This document shows, piece by piece, positions 35,543 to 44,915 of a stretch of DNA of 64,000 nt (its first letter is position 1; every line of letters starts with the position of its first letter). A program made the translations under genes and the position numbers. The stretch is from contig CM068367.1 in assembly GCA_034769895.1 (NCBI GenBank), forward strand, positions 127,770,927 to 127,834,926, read 5' to 3'. The notes beneath the pieces are model-generated. The model was given only the letters and a program-made list of their open reading frames with translations. It did not search any database and was not told where the DNA came from. The stretch is from Magicicada septendecula (taxonomy: Eukaryota; Arthropoda; Insecta; Hemiptera; Cicadidae).

Positions 35543-36597
35543 TTCTAATTTTTGTCAGTCAATTCTATTTCGGTATAAACCAGCCAAAGTCTTTCAGATG
35601 GACGGTAGTAAAGTGTATTGATACAAGCAAAGAGATCGTTCGGGAGTGTATCAGAGACTATGTAAAACTGTAGAACTAACCCGTGACCAAATACTATGAC
35701 AATGTCGAGTTAAGTACGATCAGACTTTGTGATCATAAAAATCTCGTTTTTATGAATCTAATGCGAGTGATAAGGTATTGACAATATCACATTACCGTGA
35801 CATAAGTGACATGAAACAATATAGTAAGATTGTGCCACGTTCTTAACTCACTAAAATGCAATTAAAACCAATTATATTTGCATTGTGAATACAGTATAAA
35901 TGGTACAATCGCTCTAGTTAAACACAGCATAAACTATTGCACGCGTACATCAAAAGTGACAAAGAACCTACACGCAAAGTGTTTTAGACGATGAAGTCAT
36001 ATTCGAGTAACGCAATTAGTCATTATCGTTCATGCGAGTATCCGGATAAAATGTGGGACAAATAGTGTCGTGACGAAGTGTCAAGTGTAATTTAATTGGC
36101 GTATCTTCAGCCTGGATTTCTTCGTAGGATGAGAGGTACGACGCAGTTAATCACCGCAATTTGGATACAAACAACAAGTAAATTATTATCATTCATGTAA
36201 CATTAGATTAGGTCGCCACTGTCCTGCCACTCAAAAAGAACTCGCCACTGAGTAGAATATACATTTATTTAATTGTTGAATATACATATATTTAATTGCT
36301 CAAAAGTAACGCAAATTGAGAAATATGAATCCATAGAGTAGGATATATTGAAATTTATATGGTCATTAATTAATTAGTCTTTATTGATTTTGTAGATGTT
36401 CATAACGTAGAGATAATATAACAGCATTGTGTATTTGATATGTTGTCTAGAAACGCTAACTTTATTCAGTATTTAAATGATATTGAAAACATATAATAAA
36501 TTTGTATCGTTTATAAAAATTAAATTTGTATTGTTTACGAAAATTAATAGTGTCTGAGTCAGATGATTGTTATTCACCCAAAACACCTGTTTACATA

Positions 36598-37064
36598 TGG
36601 TGCTCCAGCACGCGGGGCGTATTATGGCTCAGTGATATCAGAGTGTATCATCAGATATGGCATGCCCGTCCTGGAGCAGTAAACAAGATCTGTAATAAAA
36701 ACTTACATTTATGGAAACTCCTTTGAATAATTTTAACTAATTTATGCAAGTAGAGACAAACATAAAATATATTACAGTTGCATATGGTGTCCCAACACGT
36801 GACACGAGGAAGCAAATTCTAGTAGATAATTGTAACCAAGAGAAAATTTTTATACAATTAAAAATTCAATTAGATTATGCAATTAATAAATTTGCATAAT
36901 ACATGTATATTTGTACATGATGCCCAACGCGTGGTAATATATTATATTTGTACATGCCGCCCAAACGCGGGACAATAAGCAAAATTTATTTAATTAATTA
37001 ATTTATGCAATTATTAAATCTGCATAAACATATATTCGTATATGGCTCCCAAAGAACGTGGGGC
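36598..37064 (+). repeat. Array of five degenerate primer-binding-site-like motifs in LTR1 U5
   Basis: Five motifs resemble the PBS that follows the LTR: TGGTGCTCCAGCACGCGGGG (36598), TGGTGTCCCAACACGTGACA (36785), TGATGCCCAACGCGTGG (36918), TGCCGCCCAAACGCGGGAC (36955) and TGGCTCCCAAAGAACGTGGG (37043). Four are preceded by a TATA/TACA-AT stretch with TATGCAATTA...AAATTTGCATAA in the spacers. Spacings between starts are 187, 133, 37 and 88 bp, then 49 bp to the true PBS at 37092. The series looks like repeated extension of the LTR across former PBS junctions. LTR2 and LTR3 carry the same series. Confidence 0.7.
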
Positions 37065-37091
37065 ATAACAAACTACATATACTGCCGTATA

Positions 37092-37105
37092 TGGCGCCCA
37101 ACGCG
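37092..37105 (+). promoter_or_regulatory. Primer-binding site, copy 1 (tRNA-Lys type)
   Basis: TGGCGCCCAACGCG begins two bases after the end of LTR1. Its first 12 bases equal the start of TGGCGCCCAACGTGGGGC, the complement of the 3' end of the tRNA-Lys(CUU) class used by several retroelements. The match breaks after that. Confidence 0.85.
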
Positions 37106-37237
37106 ATTGCACGAAGCGATTGCTCGAATAATTAATAATAAATATTATAAGTGAGTAGGCTGAGGACAGGCAGTGGCTATAAACAATTGTTAGACAGTAA
37201 GTCAGTAGTAGAAATAGTCTTAGTTAAGCATACTTGA

Positions 37238-38791
37238 ATGATTACGCGTAGTCGCGCGAAAATGACAAACAATAATTCAGATAGTATGGAGTTCGACGTG
37301 AACAACCAGCTAGGCGTCGAAGGACGTGAGGAAGATACGACGCAGAGTGAAAACACCAGCGCCGACGAGACTACAAGGGCGGGGGGACAATCGTTAGTAC
37401 CTCGCGAGATGAACTTCCAGTTATTGCTCGAGTTCATTAAACAACAGAATGAAGAAATGAGTGAAAAAATGAGTGAAAAAATGAGACAACAGAATGAAGA
37501 ACAGATTGGAAAAATAAAAGTAGAATTGCAAGAACACACCAAGAAATGGGAAGAGAAAATTAGCGAGCTACAGAAAAAGAATGAACGTGGAATGAAAGAG
37601 TTGAAGAATGAATTAACAAGACATACCAAAGAAAGTAAAGAATTGAGAGAGAAGGACCGACAAGAATGGCAAGAAGCAATTAATAATACACAGAAGTCAG
37701 TAGACCAAATAAATAACAAACTAGACACACATATTCAAGAAACCAACAGCAGGAATGAAGAATTGAAAGGAGTTGTCATGAACAACGTAGAACGACTACG
37801 GACAGAACAAGGAGAAGCAGTAAACTCGTTAAAACAGAAGATCGTAGAAGTAGATGACAGACAACGGTCGGCTGTACAGAAAATCAGTGAGACAGATAAA
37901 GAGAAGGAGACACGGCTAGAAGAATTAAGAAACCACATCGCCAAAGTTAAAGAAGGCCAAGAACGACTACAGCGTCAATTAGCCAACGCAGAAGTCGGAT
38001 CGACCGCAAGAACAGGTGGGCCGCATAACAACGAATTAAAATACAACGGCACAGACCGATATCCCATCGAATTTCTCAAAGAACTGACCGAAATCCAGAA
38101 CACATTCTACCCAAGTGACGATGTCAAATGGATCGGTCGACATCTAGAAGCAGACGCCGCGATTTGGTGGAGGGTGATACGAGACCAAATCCGCAACTTT
38201 GATGAATTTAAAGACCTCTTCACACAAAAGTATTGGGGAGAAGAAAGACAGGACGCAGTCAGGGACAACCTAGAATTTGGTCGATTTAATTGGAAGGGCA
38301 ATCTGAGCGCAATTCAATATATGGAGCGCAAGCTTCTTGAAAGTCGCCAATTAACGCCAGCTATCACTGATCGTCAGCTAATCAAAAAGATAGCGCGCCA
38401 TTTTGGTAAGAATATTGAAATTGCTGTGGTGACAAGGGGGATTAATTCAATCCAAAACCTTGAATCATTGATTGCAGAGTACGCCACGATTAATCAGCGA
38501 ACAACTAGAGATAATGACTTTGTAGGGAGTCACGAGAAGGTGAATGCCCGAGGTGTGGGGGAAGCAACAAACACACCCCAACCATTTCACAATAAGGGTG
38601 TCAGCTGGAAGCAAAAACAGCATGTGCCGAACAGAGAAAGTGAAAACGATCGCAACGTTAAGGGGTTTGGACGACACACTAACCGACAGCCCATAAATTC
38701 CTTAGAATTCGTAAACAACGGTGCGTCGACCTCGACCGGTAAGGGGAACGACGTAGATAGAGAAAAAAAAATTAACCCTACCATACAATGA
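37238..38791 (+). CDS. gag: Gag polyprotein, copy 1
   Basis: 517 residues from the first ATG after the PBS (146 bp of leader). Residues 1-60 are acidic/polar. Residues about 60-250 form a long heptad-rich, Glu/Lys/Gln-rich coiled coil, including a short MSEKMSEKM duplication. Residues about 265-430 look like a Ty3/gypsy retrotransposon Gag capsid domain: YPIEFLKEL, DAAIWWRVIRDQI, FKDLFTQKYW, LEFGRFNWKG, SAIQYMERKLLESRQL, LIKKIARHFG and an INSIQNLESLI end. The tail is basic and Asn/Ser-rich. There is no CCHC zinc knuckle, so RNA binding must rely on the basic tail or other partners. Gag assembles the cytoplasmic particle that packages element RNA. The stop at 38789 overlaps pol, which is in the +1 frame. 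Residue for residue identical to copy 2. Confidence 0.92.
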   Translation: MITRSRAKMTNNNSDSMEFDVNNQLGVEGREEDTTQSENTSADETTRAGGQSLVPREMNFQLLLEFIKQQNEEMSEKMSEKMRQQNEEQIGKIKVELQEHTKKWEEKISELQKKNERGMKELKNELTRHTKESKELREKDRQEWQEAINNTQKSVDQINNKLDTHIQETNSRNEELKGVVMNNVERLRTEQGEAVNSLKQKIVEVDDRQRSAVQKISETDKEKETRLEELRNHIAKVKEGQERLQRQLANAEVGSTARTGGPHNNELKYNGTDRYPIEFLKELTEIQNTFYPSDDVKWIGRHLEADAAIWWRVIRDQIRNFDEFKDLFTQKYWGEERQDAVRDNLEFGRFNWKGNLSAIQYMERKLLESRQLTPAITDRQLIKKIARHFGKNIEIAVVTRGINSIQNLESLIAEYATINQRTTRDNDFVGSHEKVNARGVGEATNTPQPFHNKGVSWKQKQHVPNRESENDRNVKGFGRHTNRQPINSLEFVNNGASTSTGKGNDVDREKKINPTIQ

Positions 38792-41168
38792 GATAGCCGA
38801 TATACTGACCAAGAACCGACTTCACGAAACCAACATACTATTACCAGATCTTAGAAATGAATTAACTTATGAAGATGAATTAAGATTCGAACAACGGATT
38901 TCTAAGTGTCCAGAAATATTAATTAAGTTCAATAATAATATTACGGTCCTTGCCTTATTGGATACTGGGAGCGCGATAAATGCGTTATCAGAAGAATGGT
39001 TCAACCAAAATAAACATTATTTAGAACCATATGAGGAATTAAGCATGACTAATACACTGATTATTAGTGCAGTAGGTAGTAAGTCTAAGCTTGTACGGAA
39101 ACAAATCTTATGTGACATTTACATTAGTGATATCAAGATAGACTGCGTATTTTTAATTATTCCAAATTTAATTAGAAATTGTATATTAGGTATTAGCTTT
39201 ATGAAAGATGAAAAATGTTTGATTGACGGGGAAAAGGGAGTCGTCGAATTTAGAGGAAGAGAGGAAGAACAAAATGTCAGCATACCCATTATACACATGG
39301 AAGTAGTAGAAGCAGAAGAAGAGGATGAAATCGAGAAGAAAATAAACGCGAAAGTGGACAACATAACAGGTGTGGATGAGGAAACGTTAGAAGATCTGAG
39401 AGAAGTCTTAATGAATAATAAAAGTTTATTTCGGGAGAGTCCAGGGAGAATGGAATGCTATCAGCATGAATTTAAAGTAACGGACAACACGCCTTATTTC
39501 CAACGCGGGTGGCCAATTCCACTTGCATACAAGCAAAGAGTTGATGCCGAAATCAACAAAATGTTGAAACACGGTGTAATTGAGAGGGGAAATAGCCCAT
39601 TTATTAATCCAATGGTCGCCGTAATAAAGAAAGACGGAAACGTCAGGCTGTGTTTGGACGCACGAAAAATCAATAGTGTTACCATTCCCGACTATGAAGG
39701 ACCAACTCCTATCCAACAGATTTTAGCAAGGTGTGGTAGAATGAAGTACCTGTCCACAGTGGATTTAACCAGCAGTTTTTGGCAGGTGCCACTAAAGGAA
39801 TGTTGTCGCGATTACACTGCTTTCATGTATGAGGGGAAATGTTATAGATATACAGTAACACCATTCGGATTAAGCACCAGTTCTGCCGCTCTGACGAGAG
39901 GACTAGACATGGCACTTGAAGATCCGGTGAAGGAAAACACAATCATCTATGTTGACGACTGTCTTTGTTACTCGAACGACGTCAAGACGCATCTGGTACA
40001 TTTGAATTTATTATTAAGCAATCTACGCAGAGCAAACCTAACGATTAACCTCGATAAATCGCAATTCTTTCGTCAAGAAATCGCCTACCTAGGGTATCGC
40101 TTAACTACAGAAGGAGTTCAAGCAACAGAAGAAAAGGTTGCTGCGATCAGAAATTTCCCAGTTCCGAGAAACCAGAAGCAATTGAAAGGATTCTTAGGAT
40201 TGACTAACTTTTATAATAGATTTACTGCTAAGTATGCAGAAACGATTCAACCATTTATGGATTTATTAAAAAAAAATAAAAGGTTTATATGGACATCAGA
40301 ACTAGATCGATGCTTCAAGGAAGTAAAGGATTTATTTATTGAAACGGTTATATTAAAATTTCCGAAAGCCAACCAACGATATTTTCTTCAATGCGATGCG
40401 AGTAAATACGCCTACGGTGGACAACTGTATCAGTTGGATGAAGAGGGGAATGTGGGTGTAATTGCCTACACGAGTAAAACTTTTAAGGGTGCGGAAAAGA
40501 ACTATTTCACGACTGAAAAGGAACTCTTAAGCATTGTCAGATGTTTAGAGATGTTTCGAATATATATCTTGGGTCAACCATTAACGATTATAACTGATAA
40601 TAAAGCACTCACTTTCATGCATAAATGCCATCTAAACAACTCCAGGATAACTAGGTGGATCCTATCCATACAAGAATATAACTTTAACATCCTTCACTGT
40701 AAAGGTAAAGAGAATGTAGTGGCCGACATACTCAGCCGATATCCAGAAGATGCAACGGAAGAGGACCAAGTTGATGAGAACTTTGAATACCAGATAAATC
40801 AGGTAACTATAAAAATGAAGAAAGACGTATGTAGTATGATAAGAGACATAGGAAAATTCCAGAAGGAGGATACGAAGTTAGGATCTATTATAGATAATCT
40901 AGATAATGGTAATGAAAATGATATGTGTAAGTTTTATAAGTATGTTGATAGCAAATTGTATAGAAAGTGTAAGAACAAATGGAAATTATACGTGCCAGAG
41001 AGTATTACGGACATAATCATCTCCGAAATACACCAGATGTACGGCCATTTAGGAGGTAAGAAATGTACCAAACTGTTACAGGAGAGTTTCACATTTGACA
41101 AAATGTCAAGGAAAATTAAAGAGTACGTAAAAACTTGTGACAAATGTCAACGTTGCAAGGATAATTAA
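38757..41168 (+). CDS. pol: Pol polyprotein, copy 1 (protease, RT, RNase H, integrase head only)
   Basis: The frame is open from 38757, overlapping the gag end by about 35 bp in the +1 frame; no ATG is needed if it is made as a Gag-Pol frameshift product. Domains: aspartic protease with LLDTGSAINAL (Asp at 38961, residue about 69); reverse transcriptase with VRLCLDARKIN, STVDLTSSFWQVPL, TVTPFGLSTSSAAL, IIYVDDCLCYS (YVDD 39948-39959) and LGYRL; RNase H with LQCDASKYAYGGQLYQ, TTEKELLSIV, TDNKAL and ADILSRYP; then the integrase zinc-binding head with H-x3-H-like IHQMYGHLGG (41031 region) and TCDKCQRC. It stops at 41166-41168 immediately after the second Cys pair. About 803 codons compared with roughly 1050-1200 for full-length Ty3/gypsy Pol: the DDE integrase core and C-terminal domain are missing. 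The enzyme set could copy RNA to DNA but not integrate it. Confidence 0.93.
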   Translation: MEKKKLTLPYNEIADILTKNRLHETNILLPDLRNELTYEDELRFEQRISKCPEILIKFNNNITVLALLDTGSAINALSEEWFNQNKHYLEPYEELSMTNTLIISAVGSKSKLVRKQILCDIYISDIKIDCVFLIIPNLIRNCILGISFMKDEKCLIDGEKGVVEFRGREEEQNVSIPIIHMEVVEAEEEDEIEKKINAKVDNITGVDEETLEDLREVLMNNKSLFRESPGRMECYQHEFKVTDNTPYFQRGWPIPLAYKQRVDAEINKMLKHGVIERGNSPFINPMVAVIKKDGNVRLCLDARKINSVTIPDYEGPTPIQQILARCGRMKYLSTVDLTSSFWQVPLKECCRDYTAFMYEGKCYRYTVTPFGLSTSSAALTRGLDMALEDPVKENTIIYVDDCLCYSNDVKTHLVHLNLLLSNLRRANLTINLDKSQFFRQEIAYLGYRLTTEGVQATEEKVAAIRNFPVPRNQKQLKGFLGLTNFYNRFTAKYAETIQPFMDLLKKNKRFIWTSELDRCFKEVKDLFIETVILKFPKANQRYFLQCDASKYAYGGQLYQLDEEGNVGVIAYTSKTFKGAEKNYFTTEKELLSIVRCLEMFRIYILGQPLTIITDNKALTFMHKCHLNNSRITRWILSIQEYNFNILHCKGKENVVADILSRYPEDATEEDQVDENFEYQINQVTIKMKKDVCSMIRDIGKFQKEDTKLGSIIDNLDNGNENDMCKFYKYVDSKLYRKCKNKWKLYVPESITDIIISEIHQMYGHLGGKKCTKLLQESFTFDKMSRKIKEYVKTCDKCQRCKDN

Positions 41169-41341
41169 AGAAAGAAATCAACGTGATAAATAATACATCA
41201 AATTATTTAAGGACAAGACGTGCGTTTATGTTACGTAAAGAAGGGAAAAGGCAAACTACTCAACGGCTAAGTGGGGAGAAGTTAGAGGAAAGCGTAACGC
41301 CTCTAACGGTAATAAAAAACAAACCATTCAAGTTTGCTTAG
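41165..41341 (+). other. Short basic open frame after pol, copy 1 (possible integrase C-terminal remnant)
   Basis: In a different frame from pol, 58 codons are open from 41165 to TAG at 41339. It is Arg/Lys-rich and includes RTRRAFMLRKEGKRQ and a final TVIKNKPFKFA. Its place right at the pol break suggests the far C-terminal end of the old pol joined by the deletion that removed the integrase core, but I cannot confirm similarity. Confidence 0.3.
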
Positions 41342-42209
41342 CTAAGAGATAGAATTGTCTTTGTAAATAAATCAAGAACTATGTCATTGTGTTATAGTTA
41401 GTAGTGAAATCATAGACTAATTTGTAAAAATTTAAATGTCTTGTTTCATGGTAAAATTTTGAATAATGTACGTGATAAGATAGTAATCGATAAGAGAAAG
41501 TAAACAAAGGTTTGTTACTTAATCATTTGAAATAATTAGCTATAAATTATTGGAATGTACAACAAGCAGTAATAAATTACAAGAATGTAAAATAGAAAAA
41601 AAAATCATTTATTATAGATTGTGTAATCGTAAAAACTTTAATGAGAATTATAGTGTGATAGTTGTTAAGTTCAAACAAAAGGGGAATGTAAATAAAGTTT
41701 TGTTCAATTGAAATGAGATTTTGTTGAGAAATTGTAGAATTTTAGGGGAAGAAAATTTTTTTTGATACGTATAAGAAGTACAGTATTAATGTTTATATGT
41801 GTAAAATTTAGCGTAAATCAAATTGTAATATAATCTTTGGAAAATCTAACCAAGGATAATTAGAGTGAATAGGTTATCATTAATACTTAAGCTTAAGATA
41901 TAGAACATGTAAATGAATATTAACTTAACCATATAATTACTAGAAAATCTGTAAATGGATTCATAATCTCAAACAAGCGAGCAATAAATTCAGTATCAAG
42001 GTTATGAACGACAGTGGTGTAATAATGACAGACAGTGTTGAAAAAGGGGGAAGGAAAGGGTAAGTGACACTACACTCTTTCATGTGGAAGATGATCTTTA
42101 GTGACTACACTCTTTTCAATGAAGAATGACCATTGATGAAACTTCAGCAAGGGCATTAATTTGCGATTCCTTGATTCGGGACTCATCAATGAACCCAAAT
42201 TGGGGACTC
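41342..42209 (+). other. 3' internal non-coding region, copy 1
   Basis: About 870 bp, very AT-rich, no env-like frame. It includes two tandem related blocks just before LTR2: AGTGACACTACACTCTTTCA at about 42063 and AGTGACTACACTCTTTTCAA at about 42099. Lacks 187 bp present in copy 2 at the point 41895/41896. Confidence 0.6.
42040..42060 (+). promoter_or_regulatory. Polypurine tract candidate, copy 1
   Basis: A pure 21-nt purine run (GAAAAAGGGGGAAGGAAAGG plus G). It lies about 149 bp before the start of the region shared by all three LTRs and is followed by TAAGTGACAC. A shorter alternative, TTGGGGACTC, directly abuts the shared LTR start at 42210. Confidence 0.5.
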
Positions 42210-43145
42210 TGTAAAGCAATTACGGCAGAGAATTTTTTTTGCGTAAACGGCACTGTAGCGGGCGTCAACTGTCAAGAGTGATGCATGGTATAGCCAAACG
42301 GCCGCCGTTAGACAATGATTTAAGAAGGACAACGCCTTGGCACATAACAGATGTTGGACATGGATGAACGACATAAGCGCAAGTGGCGACAATAACAAAG
42401 AAACAAAAGACGGTGTCAGTTCATCACAACTACCGACAAAGAGTGTACTAAGGGGACGCCAACATTTTCGACATACACGTGTGAGTTAGCGGCTGCACAT
42501 GGACATAACATTTTCCACAAAAGCAGTCTAAGAGCGGATGCAGTTAAGTACAAAGGAACTTATATAGCTGCACAGCGGGAAACTTGCTTACTGGCACGAC
42601 ATACGGAGCATCTTGTAAGGCTGCAGAACAGATGTTAGTTCCTGGAAGATGACCACCATCAGCGTGTGAACGTAACAAGGGAAGTCGAGGACAATACGGC
42701 GATTCGACACACCCGGGTTATGGTACACACATGTGCGGAAAGGAAATCGCTTAGAAAGGACACTTGGGAACGTAAGACAATCACATAACAGACAACCGTG
42801 TAATTAGGTCCGTCGTCATACGGGGAGATGGTGTGGACAGCAAGACTTTTAGAGAGGGGTCTTGGCTGACCTATCAAGAGCAAGGAATTCGGCAAAGGCG
42901 GGTGTAAAGAAGACGTCAACATGGAGACAAGGGTGAAGAGCGAATGGGAAGTAGACCAGAGACCCCAGCCGGAGTATCCAGGAGGAGCCTTCGCAGAATC
43001 TGATGCGAGAAACCAATCATGACAGTGATTGTGGTAAGGGTATGACATCCGTGGAGGGAGTCGTGTTGCTGAAGTAATAAAATAAGGTGTTCGCAGAGAA
43101 GAAGAATTCAGTCGATTTCCAATTTTCAAACAATTTAAGTCAGTC

Positions 43146-43220
43146 TATAAAAATCAGTCAGTCAGTCTATTTTAATCTCAGTTCGGTCGATTTGGAGAGT
43201 TCAGTCTCAGTTCGGTCGTA
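43146..43220 (+). promoter_or_regulatory. LTR2 core promoter (TATA + TCAGTT initiators)
   Basis: Same TATAAAA (43146) and TCAGTT (43178) arrangement as in LTR1, unchanged. Confidence 0.6.
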
Positions 43221-44275
43221 TTCTAATTTTTGTCAGTCAATTCTATTTCGGTATAAACCAGCCAAAGTCTTTCAGATGGACGGTAGTAAAGTGTATTGAT
43301 ACAAGCAAAGAGATCGTTCGGGAGTGTATCAGAGACTATGTAAAACTGTAGAACTAACCCGTGACCAAATACTATGACAATGTCGAGTTAAGTACGATCA
43401 GACTTTGTGATCATAAAAATCTCGTTTTTATGAATCTAATGCGAGTGATAAGGTATTGACAATATCACATTACCGTGACATAAGTGACATGAAACAATAT
43501 AGTAAGATTGTGCCACGTTCTTAACTCACTAAAATGCAATTAAAACCAATTATATTTGCATTGTGAATACAGTATAAATGGTACAATCGCTCTAGTTAAA
43601 CACAGCATAAACTATTGCACGCGTACATCAAAAGTGACAAAGAACCTACACGCAAAGTGTTTTAGACGATGAAGTCATATTCGAGTAACGCAATTAGTCA
43701 TTATCGTTCATGCGAGTATCCGGATAAAATGTGGGACAAATAGTGTCGTGACGAAGTGTCAAGTGTAATTTAATTGGCGTATCTTCAGCCTGGATTTCTT
43801 CGTAGGATGAGAGGTACGACGCAGTTAATCACCGCAATTTGGATACAAACAACAAGTAAATTATTATCATTCATGTAACATTAGATTAGGTCGCCACTGT
43901 CCTGCCACTCAAAAAGAACTCGCCACTGAGTAGAATATACATTTATTTAATTGTTGAATATACATATATTTAATTGCTCAAAAGTAACGCAAATTGAGAA
44001 ATATGAATCCATAGAGTAGGATATATTGAAATTTATATGGTCATTAATTAATTAGTCTTTATTGATTTTGTAGATGTTCATAACGTAGAGATAATATAAC
44101 AGCATTGTGTATTTGATATGTTGTCTAGAAACGCTAACTTTATTCAGTATTTAAATGATATTGAAAACATATAATAAATTTGTATCGTTTATAAAAATTA
44201 AATTTGTATTGTTTACGAAAATTAATAGTGTCTGAGTCAGATGATTGTTATTCACCCAAAACACCTGTTTACATA

Positions 44276-44742
44276 TGGTGCTCCAGCACGCGGGGCGTAT
44301 TATGGCTCAGTGATATCAGAGTGTATCATCAGATATGGCATGCCCGTCCTGGAGCAGTAAACAAGATCTGTAATAAAAACTTACATTTATGGAAACTCCT
44401 TTGAATAATTTTAACTAATTTATGCAAGTAGAGACAAACATAAAATATATTACAGTTGCATATGGTGTCCCAACACGTGACACGAGGAAGCAAATTCTAG
44501 TAGATAATTGTAACCAAGAGAAAATTTTTATACAATTAAAAATTCAATTAGATTATGCAATTAATAAATTTGCATAATACATGTATATTTGTACATGATG
44601 CCCAACGCGTGGTAATATATTATATTTGTACATGCCGCCCAAACGCGGGACAATAAGCAAAATTTATTTAATTAATTAATTTATGCAATTATTAAATCTG
44701 CATAAACATATATTCGTATATGGCTCCCAAAGAACGTGGGGC
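44276..44742 (+). repeat. PBS-like motif array in LTR2 U5
   Basis: The five degenerate PBS-like motifs of LTR1 recur here at the same spacing, ahead of the true PBS at 44770. Confidence 0.7.
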
Positions 44743-44769
44743 ATAACAAACTACATATACTGCCGTATA

Positions 44770-44783
44770 TGGCGCCCAACGCG
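44770..44783 (+). promoter_or_regulatory. Primer-binding site, copy 2
   Basis: TGGCGCCCAACGCG, identical to copy 1 and two bases after LTR2. Confidence 0.85.
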
Positions 44784-44915
44784 ATTGCACGAAGCGATTG
44801 CTCGAATAATTAATAATAAATATTATAAGTGAGTAGGCTGAGGACAGGCAGTGGCTATAAACAATTGTTAGACAGTAAGTCAGTAGTAGAAATAGTCTTA
44901 GTTAAGCATACTTGA

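Larger units (their letters stand above)
34531..37089 (+). repeat. LTR1 (about 2559 bp)
   Basis: Begins TGTACAGCAATTACGG, where similarity to LTR2 and LTR3 starts, and ends at GCCGTA two bases before the PBS. The U3-like first about 970 bp is GC-richer than the rest of the element. A TATA box and initiator lie at 35468 and 35500. The remaining about 1.6 kb (R/U5) is AT-rich and contains five PBS-like motifs. Ends do not show the usual TG...CA pair. An alternative is that the true LTR begins about 149 bp further upstream, right after the purine tract seen in LTR2 and LTR3 contexts, and LTR1 has lost that part. Confidence 0.85.
42210..44767 (+). repeat. LTR2 (shared middle LTR, about 2558 bp)
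   Basis: Starts TGTAAAGCAATTACGG. Apart from the fourth-fifth base (TGTAA instead of TGTAC) and one T fewer in the T-run near the start, I saw no differences from LTR1. It serves as 3' LTR of the first unit and 5' LTR of the second. Confidence 0.9.

Noticed and set aside
36598-37064. CRISPR-like array (short motifs at intervals)
   Set aside because: Spacings are irregular, motifs are degenerate and match the retrotransposon PBS; the genome is eukaryotic.
37177-37728. 183-codon minus-strand frame (and its copy at 44855-45406)
   Set aside because: Antisense shadow of the gag coiled coil; Ser/Cys/Phe-rich composition is what reversed Glu/Lys codons give.
41169-42209. env gene or integrase core in another frame
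   Set aside because: Frames were read after pol; apart from the 58-codon basic frame all are short and AT-rich, without a DDE motif, membrane segments or signal peptide.
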